Of a DNA stretch of 64,000 nt, positions 35,021 through 45,477 are shown one piece after another. Positions within the stretch are counted from its first letter, which is position 1, and each line of letters starts with the position of its first letter. The notes beneath the pieces are model-generated. The model searched no databases. It saw only the letters and a list, made by a program, of their open reading frames with translations, and was not told where the DNA came from. The DNA comes from Diplodia intermedia (lineage: Eukaryota; Ascomycota; Dothideomycetes; Botryosphaeriales; Botryosphaeriaceae), in NCBI GenBank assembly GCA_021495925.1, contig JAKEKT010000008.1, forward strand, positions 372,001-436,000. Direction: 5' to 3'. The position numbers and the translations under genes are program-made.

Positions 35021-36580
35021 ATGTCCGTGGTACGTATTGCTTCCTCGTTCTCTTCCGCCGCCTCCGCCTCCACCTCCTCCACCACCGCCTTCTTCCGCGC
35101 ATACCGGCCCCCGCGCTACTTCCAGCGCTCCTACGTCCCGAGCGTGCGCCCCGGCTTCTTCACCCAGCCCGTCCGCCTACGCCACGTCCGTGCTGCTGCG
35201 ACCACGCCGTCCTTGGCGGCCGCTGCCCCCAGACGCCATGCATCCAACGGCGGAGGATTCGATCCCCAGCGTGGCGCCGCTGGCGGCGGACCTCCCCGGG
35301 GGCCTGGCGTGTGGGCGCCCAAGACGCGGATAGCCTTTGGCGTGGTGTTCGTCGGGGCGTTGATATACTCGATGGTGAGGGATTGAACGCGTCTTGTCGT
35401 CGTTGATGGCCCTGTACTTTCGGTCGTCGACGGTCCCGTCGGATCAATTGGCGCTGTCCCGGATTGCTACATTTCCCTTCGCTTTCAATTGCTATTCGTC
35501 GTCATCTTGGGGCATGTTTTGATTAGGGGGGCTAGTTGCTAACGTATGTGCTTGCAGGCTACAGAAGACGTCCAGAACCTCGATGGCCTCTCGTTGGCCG
35601 AGCAGGACAAGCTCACGAAGCGCGAATCGGGAGTGACATCGACGTCGCCGATGCGGTTGCGGATGGAGAAGTTCATTCACGAGCAGCAGAAAGAGATTGT
35701 GGCGTCGCTGGAGGAGGTCGACGGCAAATTCTTCCAGACTGATACGTGGGACCGGCCGCACGGCGGCGGCGGCATCACCTGCGTGCTGCAGGATGGCAAC
35801 GTGTTCGAGAAGGCGGGTGTCAACACGTCGGTCGTGTACGGCACGCTGCCACGCGCGGCCATCGCCAAGATGCGCGTCAACCACAAGGCGCTCGACCCGG
35901 ATGTTGAAAGCCTTGAGTTCTTCGCCGCGGGGTTGTCGCTCGTGCTGCACCCGTGGAACCCAATGGCGCCGACGGTGCACCTCAACTACCGCTACTTCGA
36001 GACGTGCGACCCGCGCGACAACAACACGCACGCGTGGTGGTTCGGCGGTGGTTGTGACCTCACGCCTTCATACCTGTTCGACGAGGACGCCATCCACTTC
36101 CACAAGACTATCAAGGACGTGTGCGACCGGCACGACCGTGCCTACTACCCGCGCTTCAAGAAGTGGTGCGACGACTACTTCAACAACAAGCACCGGTCCG
36201 AGTCGCGCGGCATCGGCGGAATCTTCTTCGACGACCTGGACGAGACGGAGAAGGACCAAGAACAGCTATTCGCCTTCGTGCAGGACTGCCTGCGCGCCTT
36301 CATCCCGCAGTACCGCCCCATCATCGAACGCCGCAAGGACATGCCCTACACCGAGGAGGAGAAGAGCTGGCAGCAGATCCGCCGTGGCCGCTACGTCGAG
36401 TTCAACCTCGTGCACGACCGCGGCACCAGCTTCGGCCTGAACACGCCCGGCAGCCGCGTCGAGAGCATCCTTATGAGCTTGCCGCTCACGGCGAGGTGGC
36501 AGTACATGCACGAACCCGAGAGGGGGAGCAGGGAGGAGCGGTTGTTGAGCGTGTTGAAGAACCCCCAGGAGTGGGTGTAG
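35021..36580 (+). CDS. HEM13: Coproporphyrinogen III oxidase (oxygen-dependent)
   Basis: Two exons, 35021-35374 and 35558-36580, give 458 residues. The catalytic domain is full length and highly conserved: DRPHGGGGITCVLQDGNVFEKAGVN, then HLNYRYFE, WWFGGGCDLTPSYL, RGIGGIFFDDLD and YVEFNLVHDRGTSFGL, ending with the typical ERLLSVLKNPQEWV. The reaction is oxidative decarboxylation of coproporphyrinogen III to protoporphyrinogen IX, with O2. The first exon encodes a 118-residue extension rich in Ser, Ala and Arg with a hydrophobic segment (RIAFGVVFVGALIYSM) at its end. This looks like a mitochondrial presequence plus membrane anchor, unlike cytosolic yeast Hem13. The intron (183 nt) lies exactly between extension and enzyme. 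Confidence 0.95.
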
Positions 36581-38558
36581 AAACCTGCAGCGGAGGTCGC
36601 AACTGCTCTTTATCTGCTTTCTAATACCTGTAAATAATCACTGCATGTTCTTTGTTCTCTTTAGCTGCGGCGCAAGGTCAGTGGATGGAAGGGGGTTTGA
36701 GTGGCTTGGGCTTAAATCTGGGATTTGTATATATGTGCAATAAACTGGCAGAGGGGGTGGATGATGTATGAGACAGCGCGGAGTCTAGTCGTCCCGCTTA
36801 TCGAGTGGAAACGAGGAATTGGACGAAAGGGGAAAAAAATTGAAACAATTTTTCAATCATGGAACCATGGCAGGTGACAGAAGATTTGAGCTTGCCGAGG
36901 TCGATACACTCTTCCTACATGGACATTGAAAGATAATATCCCAACGGAAATGTACGCTACAATATGCACATTTGCATCACACTCTTATCTCCGCTTGCTC
37001 ATAAAATGCGGATGGGCCCCATCATTTTATCTCCCACCGTGGAGCGTGAGTTGCTTTGCTGGGTGATCGTCAAGATTGACCGCAAGCTTCATAAGACATG
37101 GTTTCGGTTCTAGTCCCATACCGTCCATATTCCTTCACTCAACGCTACGCTGAAGGGAAAGGAAAACGGTCGTCCACTTTACCTCCGGTTTCCCATTCTT
37201 CTTTCTTATATTAAAGATTCTAAGCTAACCATAGATTCCAAATCGGACTATTCCCGCGCATTAAAAGGTATAGATATAGTTCCATTAGAAAGCTAGAGTA
37301 AGCTTGCCTTGGATAGCTTGCAAAACTAGCTTACCCATGGATCCCCCTTGCACCTTAACCCCACCAATACGAACGGCTCGCCAAAACCCCAAACGAACGG
37401 CGCCTCTCCGCAATACACCCGGTGCGCATCACGTATAACTCAAAGCGGTTAACATGCCATCAAAGGGAAACTTGCAAGTGTCGTTATCTGTTGAAGACTC
37501 GAGTACAGTAAAACATCCAAGCAGCATTTTTAGACCACCTCCCTGACAACAGTTGGAGAAAAAAAAAAAAAAAAAGGGCCGCCAGGGCTCCCGGTTATCC
37601 CCCCACTCCAGAAGACAAGAGCAGCAAAAACGACACTTCTACACCACGAGCCCGACAGGAAGGCTGGAAAGGCAACCTTTGCTCACTGAAGGACCTATGA
37701 TTGGTTCGACGCAGCCGTAACCCCTGGTGGGCGGACGGCTCCGGGTGATGTATATTCTTGAACCAAGATCAATCCGGTTGTGGCTGGTTCCTCCGGATAC
37801 GTCACCTCCAAGCCTGGCGCAGTATTTCGGGGTCACGTTAGATCTTGAACTTTCAAGTTTCGAGTAAAGGGCGTCTCACGGGTTTGCGCGAGCAAAAGAT
37901 AACAATTGCAGATTGGGCTGGTTTTCGTAAAGATGGTGGCCCTAAGATCAAGAAGACAACGTCCTTGAATTAGCTCTGCTCACGCACATGGTATGGTGTG
38001 GTTGGCCGTTTGATGTCAGAGTCAGACTCCTCCAAATCGTCACATTACAGTCATACTTCCACGAGCTTTCATGATTGCTGTATGAAGATCGGGCATCCAT
38101 CACAATTTTCAAATTTCACCAAACTGCCTCCTAATCGATCCGCAACTAGGCCGTTGTTTCTTGAGCATCAGTCCATAGCACCGATCGACTGGTAGGTAAC
38201 GTTGTGATACGGACTGTGCAGGGGTTCAAGCCAGAGATTGCTCCATGAATCTGATTAATGCCCGGATTCTTGCTGATCCAAGTTCCCATGAAGCGATTGC
38301 AGCGTGCCACCGTACTTGGCATGGGCATAGCGTACTCACCAATCGGCCAAGAGGTAGTGGCGCACCTATCAGCTCTACATTTTGCGCGCAGCGGCCAAGT
38401 CCAAACGAGAGGAGGGGTCCTTAGCCTACTTCGCGGTGCTTACGCAAGGGGACAAGTCCACTCGAGGCTGCATGCTCAATCTTGGTTGGCTGCCTGGAGT
38501 TAGCCGGATGGTATTCCGGCATGGCTCCTATAAGCTAATCGCCGTGCTGAGGACATAT
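36581..38558. other. 2-kb gene-poor region
   Basis: AT-richer than its surroundings, with an A17 run at 37559-37575. Open frames are short and have no recognisable content. I find no tRNA with a complete cloverleaf. It holds the HEM13 3' UTR and the 3' region of the transcription factor gene. Confidence 0.55.
37559..37575. repeat. A17 homopolymer
   Basis: Seventeen consecutive A residues in the gene-poor stretch after HEM13, followed directly by GGGCCGCC. Confidence 0.9.
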
Positions 38559-40640
38559 TCACTCAAAGCCAAATGGGACAATGCCGAAATCCTGCTGAGA
38601 AAGGTCGCTCGGCCAAGGCCAGTCTTCCAGCAGTTCGGGCGGCAGTTGGAATTGTGATATTGTGTCCAGGCTATTGGCAGGCATTAATGGTGTACGATGG
38701 GTGGGCACAGCGGCTGTGAGGTCGGCAATGGTGTTCTGGAACGGTGTCTGCGGCATTGCGTTGCGCTGCATGCGCATGTATTCGTCAATACGATCCACTT
38801 GGGAGCGTAGGCCTCGACTAGTGCCTTGAGTGCGGTACAGGCCCGATTCCAGGCTTTCGAGGAGATCGGCCATAGAAAGCCTGATGCGGATCAGCAAGGG
38901 AATGTCGTGGATCGTGTTGGAAAGGCTGTCATCGGGGAACTTACAGCATGCTTCGAACGTGCTGGTAAGACGCCTCGGACAGCGGGCTCTCCATTACCGA
39001 GCCTAGGATCGTTCCTATTCCAGCAAGGTGGTAGATCTGCAAATTAGCTGATGGAGCACAAGCGGGAGCAATAGCACTCACCAAGGGCGTACTGATCGCC
39101 TTCATGTATGGCACAGGCACCCGGTGGAAGGTTGATAGAAGCTCAGCAGCCACATTGCATTTTTGCTCAACATCTGCATTCTCTTCAACAGAAAAGAGAA
39201 CCATGCGCAAGAGTTGCATAGTAGCTTGGATGTTAGCGGCCTGGAAGCCGAATATATCCTTGCCGGAGTCACCCGTCACGGGATGTATCTCTTTGAAGCG
39301 AGGATGCAGCTGGGAGTACATGTCCAGGACTGATTGCAGAACACCCGGGCCAGAAAAGGCCTCGGGGGTAAAGAACATGCGCACAGGGCGTAATGCGGTA
39401 CTAGCATTGCGATGAGATCGTAGTCGGCTGACTGTATGTTCAAGCACGCGGTACAGATCAGTGGTAAAATTCCAACCATGCAACCAGCAGGCAGGGTCAG
39501 TAAGGCCAGTCAGAGCCACGTCAAGCTGATGACCGTCGGCTTCGGCAGGATAGCGCACGTGGTAGTGCGCCTCACGAGAGTACATGGGGCCGCTCCAGAC
39601 AATAGAAGAGTAGACGTCGAGGGTGTAGGTCGACCAGAACAGGCGGCGTCTCTCCTCGCGTTCAATGGGTGTGATGTCCTTGGGCCAATGTGCCTCGTCG
39701 GAGAAACGCTGGATGGCACAGAGGGTGAAGTAGTGGCCCTTGTATTCATGCAAGGCCTCGATCTTGCCAAACTGGATGCTCGCAATGGCAATCAGAGCGC
39801 AGGCTCTCAGGTAGTGCAGACCCATTGCTCCCGGAATGTCCTTCTGGATGGCGTCCTTGGCAGCACTGTAGAAGGTCTCGGCAGGAACGTCGTCCAGCTG
39901 GGCGCGGCGGGTGATCCAGGGAGCAAGAGCGCCATCGCGGGCTCTGCTAGCGACTATAGAGCAGGCGGCCATTATGCAGGCAAAGTAGCCACGGTCGTTG
40001 AGGTATTCACGCTGCTGGAGATTGCGGAGAAGGGTCTCGCGGTGGAAGAAGGGGAAGATGGGGTAGACGATTTGGTGGTAGATCTCCATCAGCGAGCGGA
40101 TCGAGGACCCTGTTGATATCTTGTCAGCCTTGGGCGGCAAATCAACTGCTAGCGAGCCATTTACCGCAGGCCATGGCGAAGGACTTCCATGCTTCCCCGA
40201 GAGGATCGCGCGTGTATGAGACGAGCTGCCGGTCGGGCGTCTTGCGCGGGGTAGGATCGACAGTGGGCGGGGCCGTGTAGGAGGGCAGCTGGTGGGCGGT
40301 ATTTGGTGTTTGGTTGTGGTTGTGGTGGTGGGGTTGGGCCGGGCTGGGGTGCGAGTCTGAAGGGGTGCTCTGTGCGAGGCTGGACGTCGACTGTCTTACG
40401 GCGGGATTGGAGCCGCGGGCGCGACGCCAGGGACGGGTGTATGCGCAGGTAATGTCGAAGTCAACGCAGTTCTGGCAGCGCTCGGCATCGGCCTCGCTGC
40501 CCCTGCACCGGATGCTCCGCTTGTGGCAGAAGTCGCCTGCGCGTCACGGCGGTCAGACGCGAGCGGACGCGTTGAGGGGGCAGGGGGCACTTACAGGCGC
40601 GGGAGGCGCGTTGAAGCTTCCTGGGGCGGCCATCGGGCAT
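38559..40640 (-). CDS. Zn2Cys6 fungal-specific transcription factor
   Basis: Four exons: 40640-40595, 40536-40165, 40109-38945 and 38880-38559; 634 residues. The N-terminus (MPDGRPRKLQRASRA) leads into the binuclear zinc cluster CDFCHKRSIRCRG...CQNCVDFDITC. The first Cys codon is split by the 58-nt intron, which makes the finger easy to miss. A His/Pro/Asn-rich linker follows, then the fungal transcription-factor middle-homology domain (IYHQIVYPIFPFFHRETLL, REERRRLFWSTYTLDVYSS). The C-terminal exon adds a Leu-rich and acidic tail that might be an activation region. It lies about 700 bases from a sugar transporter on the same strand; control of that gene is possible but unproven. Its overall layout resembles sugar-metabolism regulators, but I cannot name an orthologue. 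Confidence 0.92.
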
Positions 40641-41345
40641 CTAGAACGGATTGCTGGAAGCGCGCCTGAACGGCAATGCGAGCTGGCGTCTGGGGAAAAT
40701 TGTTGTTGGTGAGTGGTCTGGGACCCGCCGGTGGAGCCCCCCAGACTGGTGCGTGCGCCTGCCCAACTACCAACTGGCAGTGTAAATGCTTTTCGCGGAT
40801 GGCCCGGCGATGCTGGGCGTTGGGCGAGTCTGGAGAGTTGATGCACGCTACTTCCTATGGATGGCACCTGCCAACCTAGAGTCTAGCTTGATCCCCGCCG
40901 GCCCCGCCAGCCCCCTTGGTGGGTAAAATTGGCAGTACTGGCCAGCCCAACGGTGTGCTTGGACCCGGGCATTCGAGCAATACTGAATCTAATCACCCAC
41001 TCCAGAAGAGATACTGATCTGGGTTGGGGTCGGTGATTACGCCCGCTAAGGGGGCCTGTTCGAAACCAGGCAAGCCCGATACACGGCGTGGGCTAGCCGA
41101 GAGGCACGACAAACCCCGCGTCCCGGCGCGCGCTCCGACTCCTCACTCGCACTACGCCCAAGCATCGACTCAAGACCGTGCCGGCTAACGCCATTCTCGC
41201 CCTCCGCAACACAAGATTCGTGCACCGGGTCCGGGCCGCAGCACAACATGCACATGGTATCGTGCCCTTCCACCCAGTCCCCTACGTGTGCTTTTCACCT
41301 CCTGCAATCTCTCCTTGTCCCAGCTTTCTGCAATAGTCTGTAGTG
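40641..41345. other. Intergenic region between transporter and transcription factor
   Basis: About 700 bases holding the transcription-factor promoter and the transporter 3' UTR. An inverted repeat GCCTG/CAGGC around 41059-41076 resembles a tRNA T-arm, but no cloverleaf can be completed around it. Confidence 0.55.
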
Positions 41346-43147
41346 TTACGGCGTCCCTACAATACCATGCTTTTGTGCCTTAGACGCTGTGGCTTTCCGT
41401 CTAGACTTGCCAAAACTTACTGACGCTTCCGGCTCCACAAGCATGTCTCCGTGCTCCCTGTACGCCTGCTCCATCTTCCAGCTGAATGGGCTGGAAGTCG
41501 AGAATAGCATATCGATCGACTCGAGCGACCTGTCGGCTGTTTCAGGATAGACTGCACCCAACGTCAGCTTGCTGTCCGTCTCGGGGAGCCGAAACGTACA
41601 CAGATATACGATGGGGATCCACATCAAGTTCAGCCCGGCAAGCAGGAAATACGCTCGGTTCTTGAGCGTTGCGAGCATCAGCGGGTTGACCAGCACCGTC
41701 CAACCAACCCCGACTGCCCACCCGGTGATGCCGAACCCGTTGCCCTGCGCACGCATGTCGGACGACCAAATCTCGGTGGGAATCAGAAATGCCACTGTTC
41801 CCCATGTGGCCGCGTAGCAGATGTTGAAGAGGAATAGCATCGTCACCGCTGCTGGTGCGAGCCGCGTCGCCACCGCCGGCTGCCACCGCGCTGCTTCGTA
41901 CAGCGCCCCGGCGATGACATTCACAGCGAACAGGCCTACTGACCCGCCCATCAGGCACGTGCGACGCCCGAACCGGTCGACTATCTGGGCACTGATGATG
42001 GTGCCTACTATTCCAACAGTATTTATCCCGCCTGACAGCCCATTCTGCGTGAGCGCTGAGTAACCGGCTTGCGAGAGGAGCGTTGGTGAGTATGCAGTCA
42101 CGGCCTGTCTGCACCGTTAGCATAAGGCGTGGAGAAACGGGTCGTGCCGTATTTTCACCGTTATCCCCGTCCATGACGCCATGATCTGGAGCCACATGCA
42201 GAGCCAAGCACGCCGACCCAAATGACGGCCTGTTTTCCCGCCTTTTCCAATCAAGATCTTGGCGAACTGAAGTGGCGAGCTCTTCTTGCTTTCTTTCGCA
42301 ACAGCAACGACCTCGAGATATTCCATTTCCACCTCGGCATTGTAGCTGCCACGGATATGCTCTAGAACTTCTCTTGCTTCGTCATGTTTTCCGGCACTTG
42401 CGAGGTAGCGAGGACTATCCGGCAGCATCTTGACCCCGGTGAGCAAAAGAAGCGCTGGAAAGCACTGGAATGCGAGCAGCAGGCGCCACCGGATATCCGA
42501 ATATCCGTTGTTGATGAAGGCAAGGCCGAAGCTAAGCCAGTAGGCAACGGAGATGCCAAGATCTACATATATAGTAAGTGAACGACCCGTGGCTGATCCC
42601 TGCGTGCGCCTACAGTTGGCAATGAAAACATATCCAAGAAAGCCTCCGCGATGCGAAGCTGTAGAGGTTTCGGAAACAAGGACTGGCGTGATGCCAGTCA
42701 AGGCCCCGGTCCCCAGGCCGGTGACGACGCGCGCCACAAGGATGAAATTGCTTGATTGGGTGGCAGCCTGCAAGGCGCCTCCAATGAGAGCAAAGATGGA
42801 TCCAATGAAGAGCCTGGGGTCAAATCAGCACTTAGCACGCTTTCTGGGATTGTACGCACGTGCCCGTTGATTCGGCCAACCCTATCGGCAACCCAGCCGC
42901 CAGCAAAGCAACCGACAATGCAACCGAGGTAGTAGACCGAAACGATGCCTCCTTGATGAACTGTGTCCGTCACGACCCCATTCGGTCGGCCAATGCCCAC
43001 TTCTTGTACATATCTAGGCGAGGCGTTGACACCACCCATGACGCCCTGGTCGTAGCCCTCGAAGAAGATGCTGATCACGGAAAATATCTGGATGGATATA
43101 TTCAACTTTCTCGGAGACAGGCGCTTCCAAAGCGTTGTATAGCCCAT
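41346..43147 (-). CDS. MFS sugar transporter
   Basis: Four exons: 43147-42858, 42813-42614, 42562-42159 and 42104-41346; 550 residues. Family motifs are present: FFEGYDQGVMGGVNASPRY in the first helix, ADRVGRING after helix 2, PDSPRYL at the end of helix 6, VDRFGRRTCL between helices 8 and 9, and RLPETDSKLTLG at the tail. By family it is a plasma-membrane proton-coupled sugar carrier; the substrate is unknown. The first intron is odd: no GT donor gives the right phase, but a GC donor (GCGTAC) with the AG at 42814-42815 restores the frame as HVLFIGSIFALIGGALQ. A sequencing or frameshift error is the alternative. ATG 43147 precedes the conserved N-terminus directly. Confidence 0.88.
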
Positions 43148-44106
43148 GGTGCCCGGAATGCGTCGGAGGGCGGAAGTATAAACCGAAGTACGAAGGGCGA
43201 GAGGAACAAACCTCAGGCGAATGAAGTCGCCAACGCCGGGTATCAAGACTTGGTTGCACAACAGAAGCCCCTTCCTGTTTTCTCAGGAGACTCACGGTCA
43301 GAAGGCGCGCTCTCGGGCACAGCAGCCTCATCTCAGACTGGCTGCTCCTCTGCGGCTCTTCTCTCGCCAATGCAGGGACCGGCGGCTCGACCCGACAACG
43401 TGGGTGGTGGGGACGGTACGGGCGAAACTGATGTGCGGTCGATCAAGTGTCGTCCGGTCGGGGGCGGGAAGGATTCTTCGGCGCCACTCTGCCGCTTTGC
43501 CGCTTTGCCGCCTTCCACGACATGCGCGCTATTCGTGCGTCTAGCCCCGTTCGTCTGCTAAACGCTTATACACCTCTCTTCCCACGTTCGTTCACGCTGC
43601 TTGCCGGGTACCAGCATGGCGGACCATTCGAAAGCCGTTGGGTTTGAAGGGGCTGACCGCCGGGAGAGACACGTCCGCACCACCCATGTCTTGAAGCGCC
43701 TTCATCGCAAACAATGAAGTTGGTCTTGTCTAACTCTTGACCTGCTTCAACCAATCTTTTCTACACGCCTAATCAGCTCTTTTTGCGACTACCTCCCACC
43801 GGAGCTGGCAATCGTAGAGGAACAAAAAGGATGGCGAGTCTACTTGCAGCTTCGTGCCAGGTCCGACAACAATGCATTGTCCGTTAGTTCCCTTCCATCG
43901 AAACAATGATTGAAACAATGTCTTCCATAGAGAACAACCAGAAGCATTCGCCATGTATAAGTGTAACAGGTACTCGACTATTTTTGTTATCGTCATCAAG
44001 GCGCTGTCGCAACTACTGCACTGAGCTGTGAGCATTTAGGCATCTGCACCTCGTTCAGTCCCACCAACCTGATCTTCAACAGCAGAGGCTCACTAACCCC
44101 AAAAGC
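43148..44106. other. Divergent intergenic region
   Basis: About 960 bases between the sugar transporter (minus) and an orphan membrane protein (plus). No gene is supported. Confidence 0.55.
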
Positions 44107-44958
44107 ATGGCGCTCGAAGGGAATCTCATCGTCATGATCGCCATCTGTGCGGTTCTGTTCAGTTCTTACATTGGCTTCCAAATCTTCAACGCAGTCTCGC
44201 TCTTCCGCGCAGCACGGCGCTCGAGACAGGAACATGATCCAGAGCTAGCCAACACAAGCACCACCGCCGGCAACGCTCCGCCCCAGGCCACTACCGAGCT
44301 CGAGAAGCTGCCCCCTCCAGATCATTTCCACGAGGCCAACGCTTCCTTCCTCAACCCCCGCGCCGCACCCGTCCCTTCCGTCCGGTCCTCCACCCCATCC
44401 TCCACCACCACCATCACCACCATTTCCTACTTCACCACCCAACTCGCCACCCCTTGGTCGCCCTTTGACGCGACCGCCCCCGCCGTCCGCCACCCCAGCC
44501 CCGCCCAGCAGCACCCCCGCTCCTACCACCACAACCACAACCGCCCCTGCACCGCCTCGTGCTACGCGGACCCGTTCGCCCTGGAGGCGCTGGTCGCCGC
44601 ACCGCCGCCGCAATCCCTGCCGCCGCGCGCGGCGTTGCGCGAGAGGAGGCTGACGGCGATCGACATGACCTGCACGCACGCCGCCCCCGCCCCGTATGCC
44701 GCCAGTAGCAGCAGCGACGGGTCCGGCTCGCGCATCGCGCCCGAGGACGCTTTCTCGATCGGCGGCGATGATGTCGACGACGATGACGCCTCGTCTGACG
44801 GCGACGGCTCGACGGGCTTCATTCCGTGCAAGTTCTTCTCCGGCGCCGAGGCGGGCGAGATCTCTCCGTCTCCTTCGGCTGGTCCGGGGGATGGTGGCGA
44901 TGATGGTGGTAACGCTATCGCGGGGCTGGAGGATGTGGAGCTGGGTGAATGGATCTGA
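44107..44958 (+). CDS. Orphan single-pass membrane protein with acidic tail
   Basis: Intronless, 283 residues from ATG 44107. A hydrophobic N-terminal helix (LIVMIAICAVLFSSYIGFQIF, about residues 7-27) is followed by a basic stop-transfer segment (FRAARRSRQEH), predicting a signal anchor with a cytosolic C-terminus. Most of the rest is disordered: Ser/Thr/Pro-rich, then a His/Asn patch, then an acidic region (GGDDVDDDDASSDGDG) and an acidic C-terminus (LEDVELGEWI). I do not recognise the family. The ordered N-terminus and the meaningful change in composition along the chain suggest a real gene. Confidence 0.6.
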   Translation: MALEGNLIVMIAICAVLFSSYIGFQIFNAVSLFRAARRSRQEHDPELANTSTTAGNAPPQATTELEKLPPPDHFHEANASFLNPRAAPVPSVRSSTPSSTTTITTISYFTTQLATPWSPFDATAPAVRHPSPAQQHPRSYHHNHNRPCTASCYADPFALEALVAAPPPQSLPPRAALRERRLTAIDMTCTHAAPAPYAASSSSDGSGSRIAPEDAFSIGGDDVDDDDASSDGDGSTGFIPCKFFSGAEAGEISPSPSAGPGDGGDDGGNAIAGLEDVELGEWI

Positions 44959-45477
44959 ACGGTGTGTGGGTGAGAGGTGAGGACTGAAGTAGTTTGCCTC
45001 CGTTTCCGTTCGATCGGCTCGCTCTTCGACTAGAAAAAAAAACAATCATATTATGATTATGAACTCCTTTTTTGTTTTACGTGGCTTTGGTGCCTACGAA
45101 CTTACGCTTACTACTGTGATATCTTTAACTGCAAATATGCTAACCATCTTGGTCATATGGCTGAATATCTAGGGGACCCCTGTACGGTGTGCACATATCA
45201 ATCGTATTACTCATCCTCAACAAAGAACAATGAAGTAGTAGTGGGTGTCAGAGGGCGACCAGCGAGGTTAATCAGCTGGTCGTAAAAGCGTTTGCATACA
45301 TGCCAGACCATAACAATGAATTTCTACTCTACTCTCTCTCTCTCTCTCTCAAACGCCTTCCAAATGCCGCTCTAAACCACCCTGAAACAAAGAATGCACC
45401 GAACTTTTTTTTTCTTTCTCTTCTTTCGGAACGAAACATACTTCTTCTCCTCTTGCGTCCCCTCCTCCCTCCGACCT
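44959..45477. other. Convergent 3' region
   Basis: Between the orphan membrane protein and the Mms22-like gene. It holds a CT dinucleotide run at about 45331-45350. No gene is seen. Confidence 0.6.
45331..45350. repeat. (CT)10 microsatellite
   Basis: Ten uninterrupted CT units, about 130 bases beyond the stop codon of the Mms22-like gene. Confidence 0.85.

Noticed and set aside
38185..38250. B-box-like GGTTCAAGCC suggesting a tRNA
   Set aside because: The flanking bases do not form a T-stem and no acceptor stem is found.
41040..41080. tRNA-like T-arm with TTCGAAA loop
   Set aside because: The stem is present, but no acceptor stem, D-arm or anticodon arm can be placed around it.
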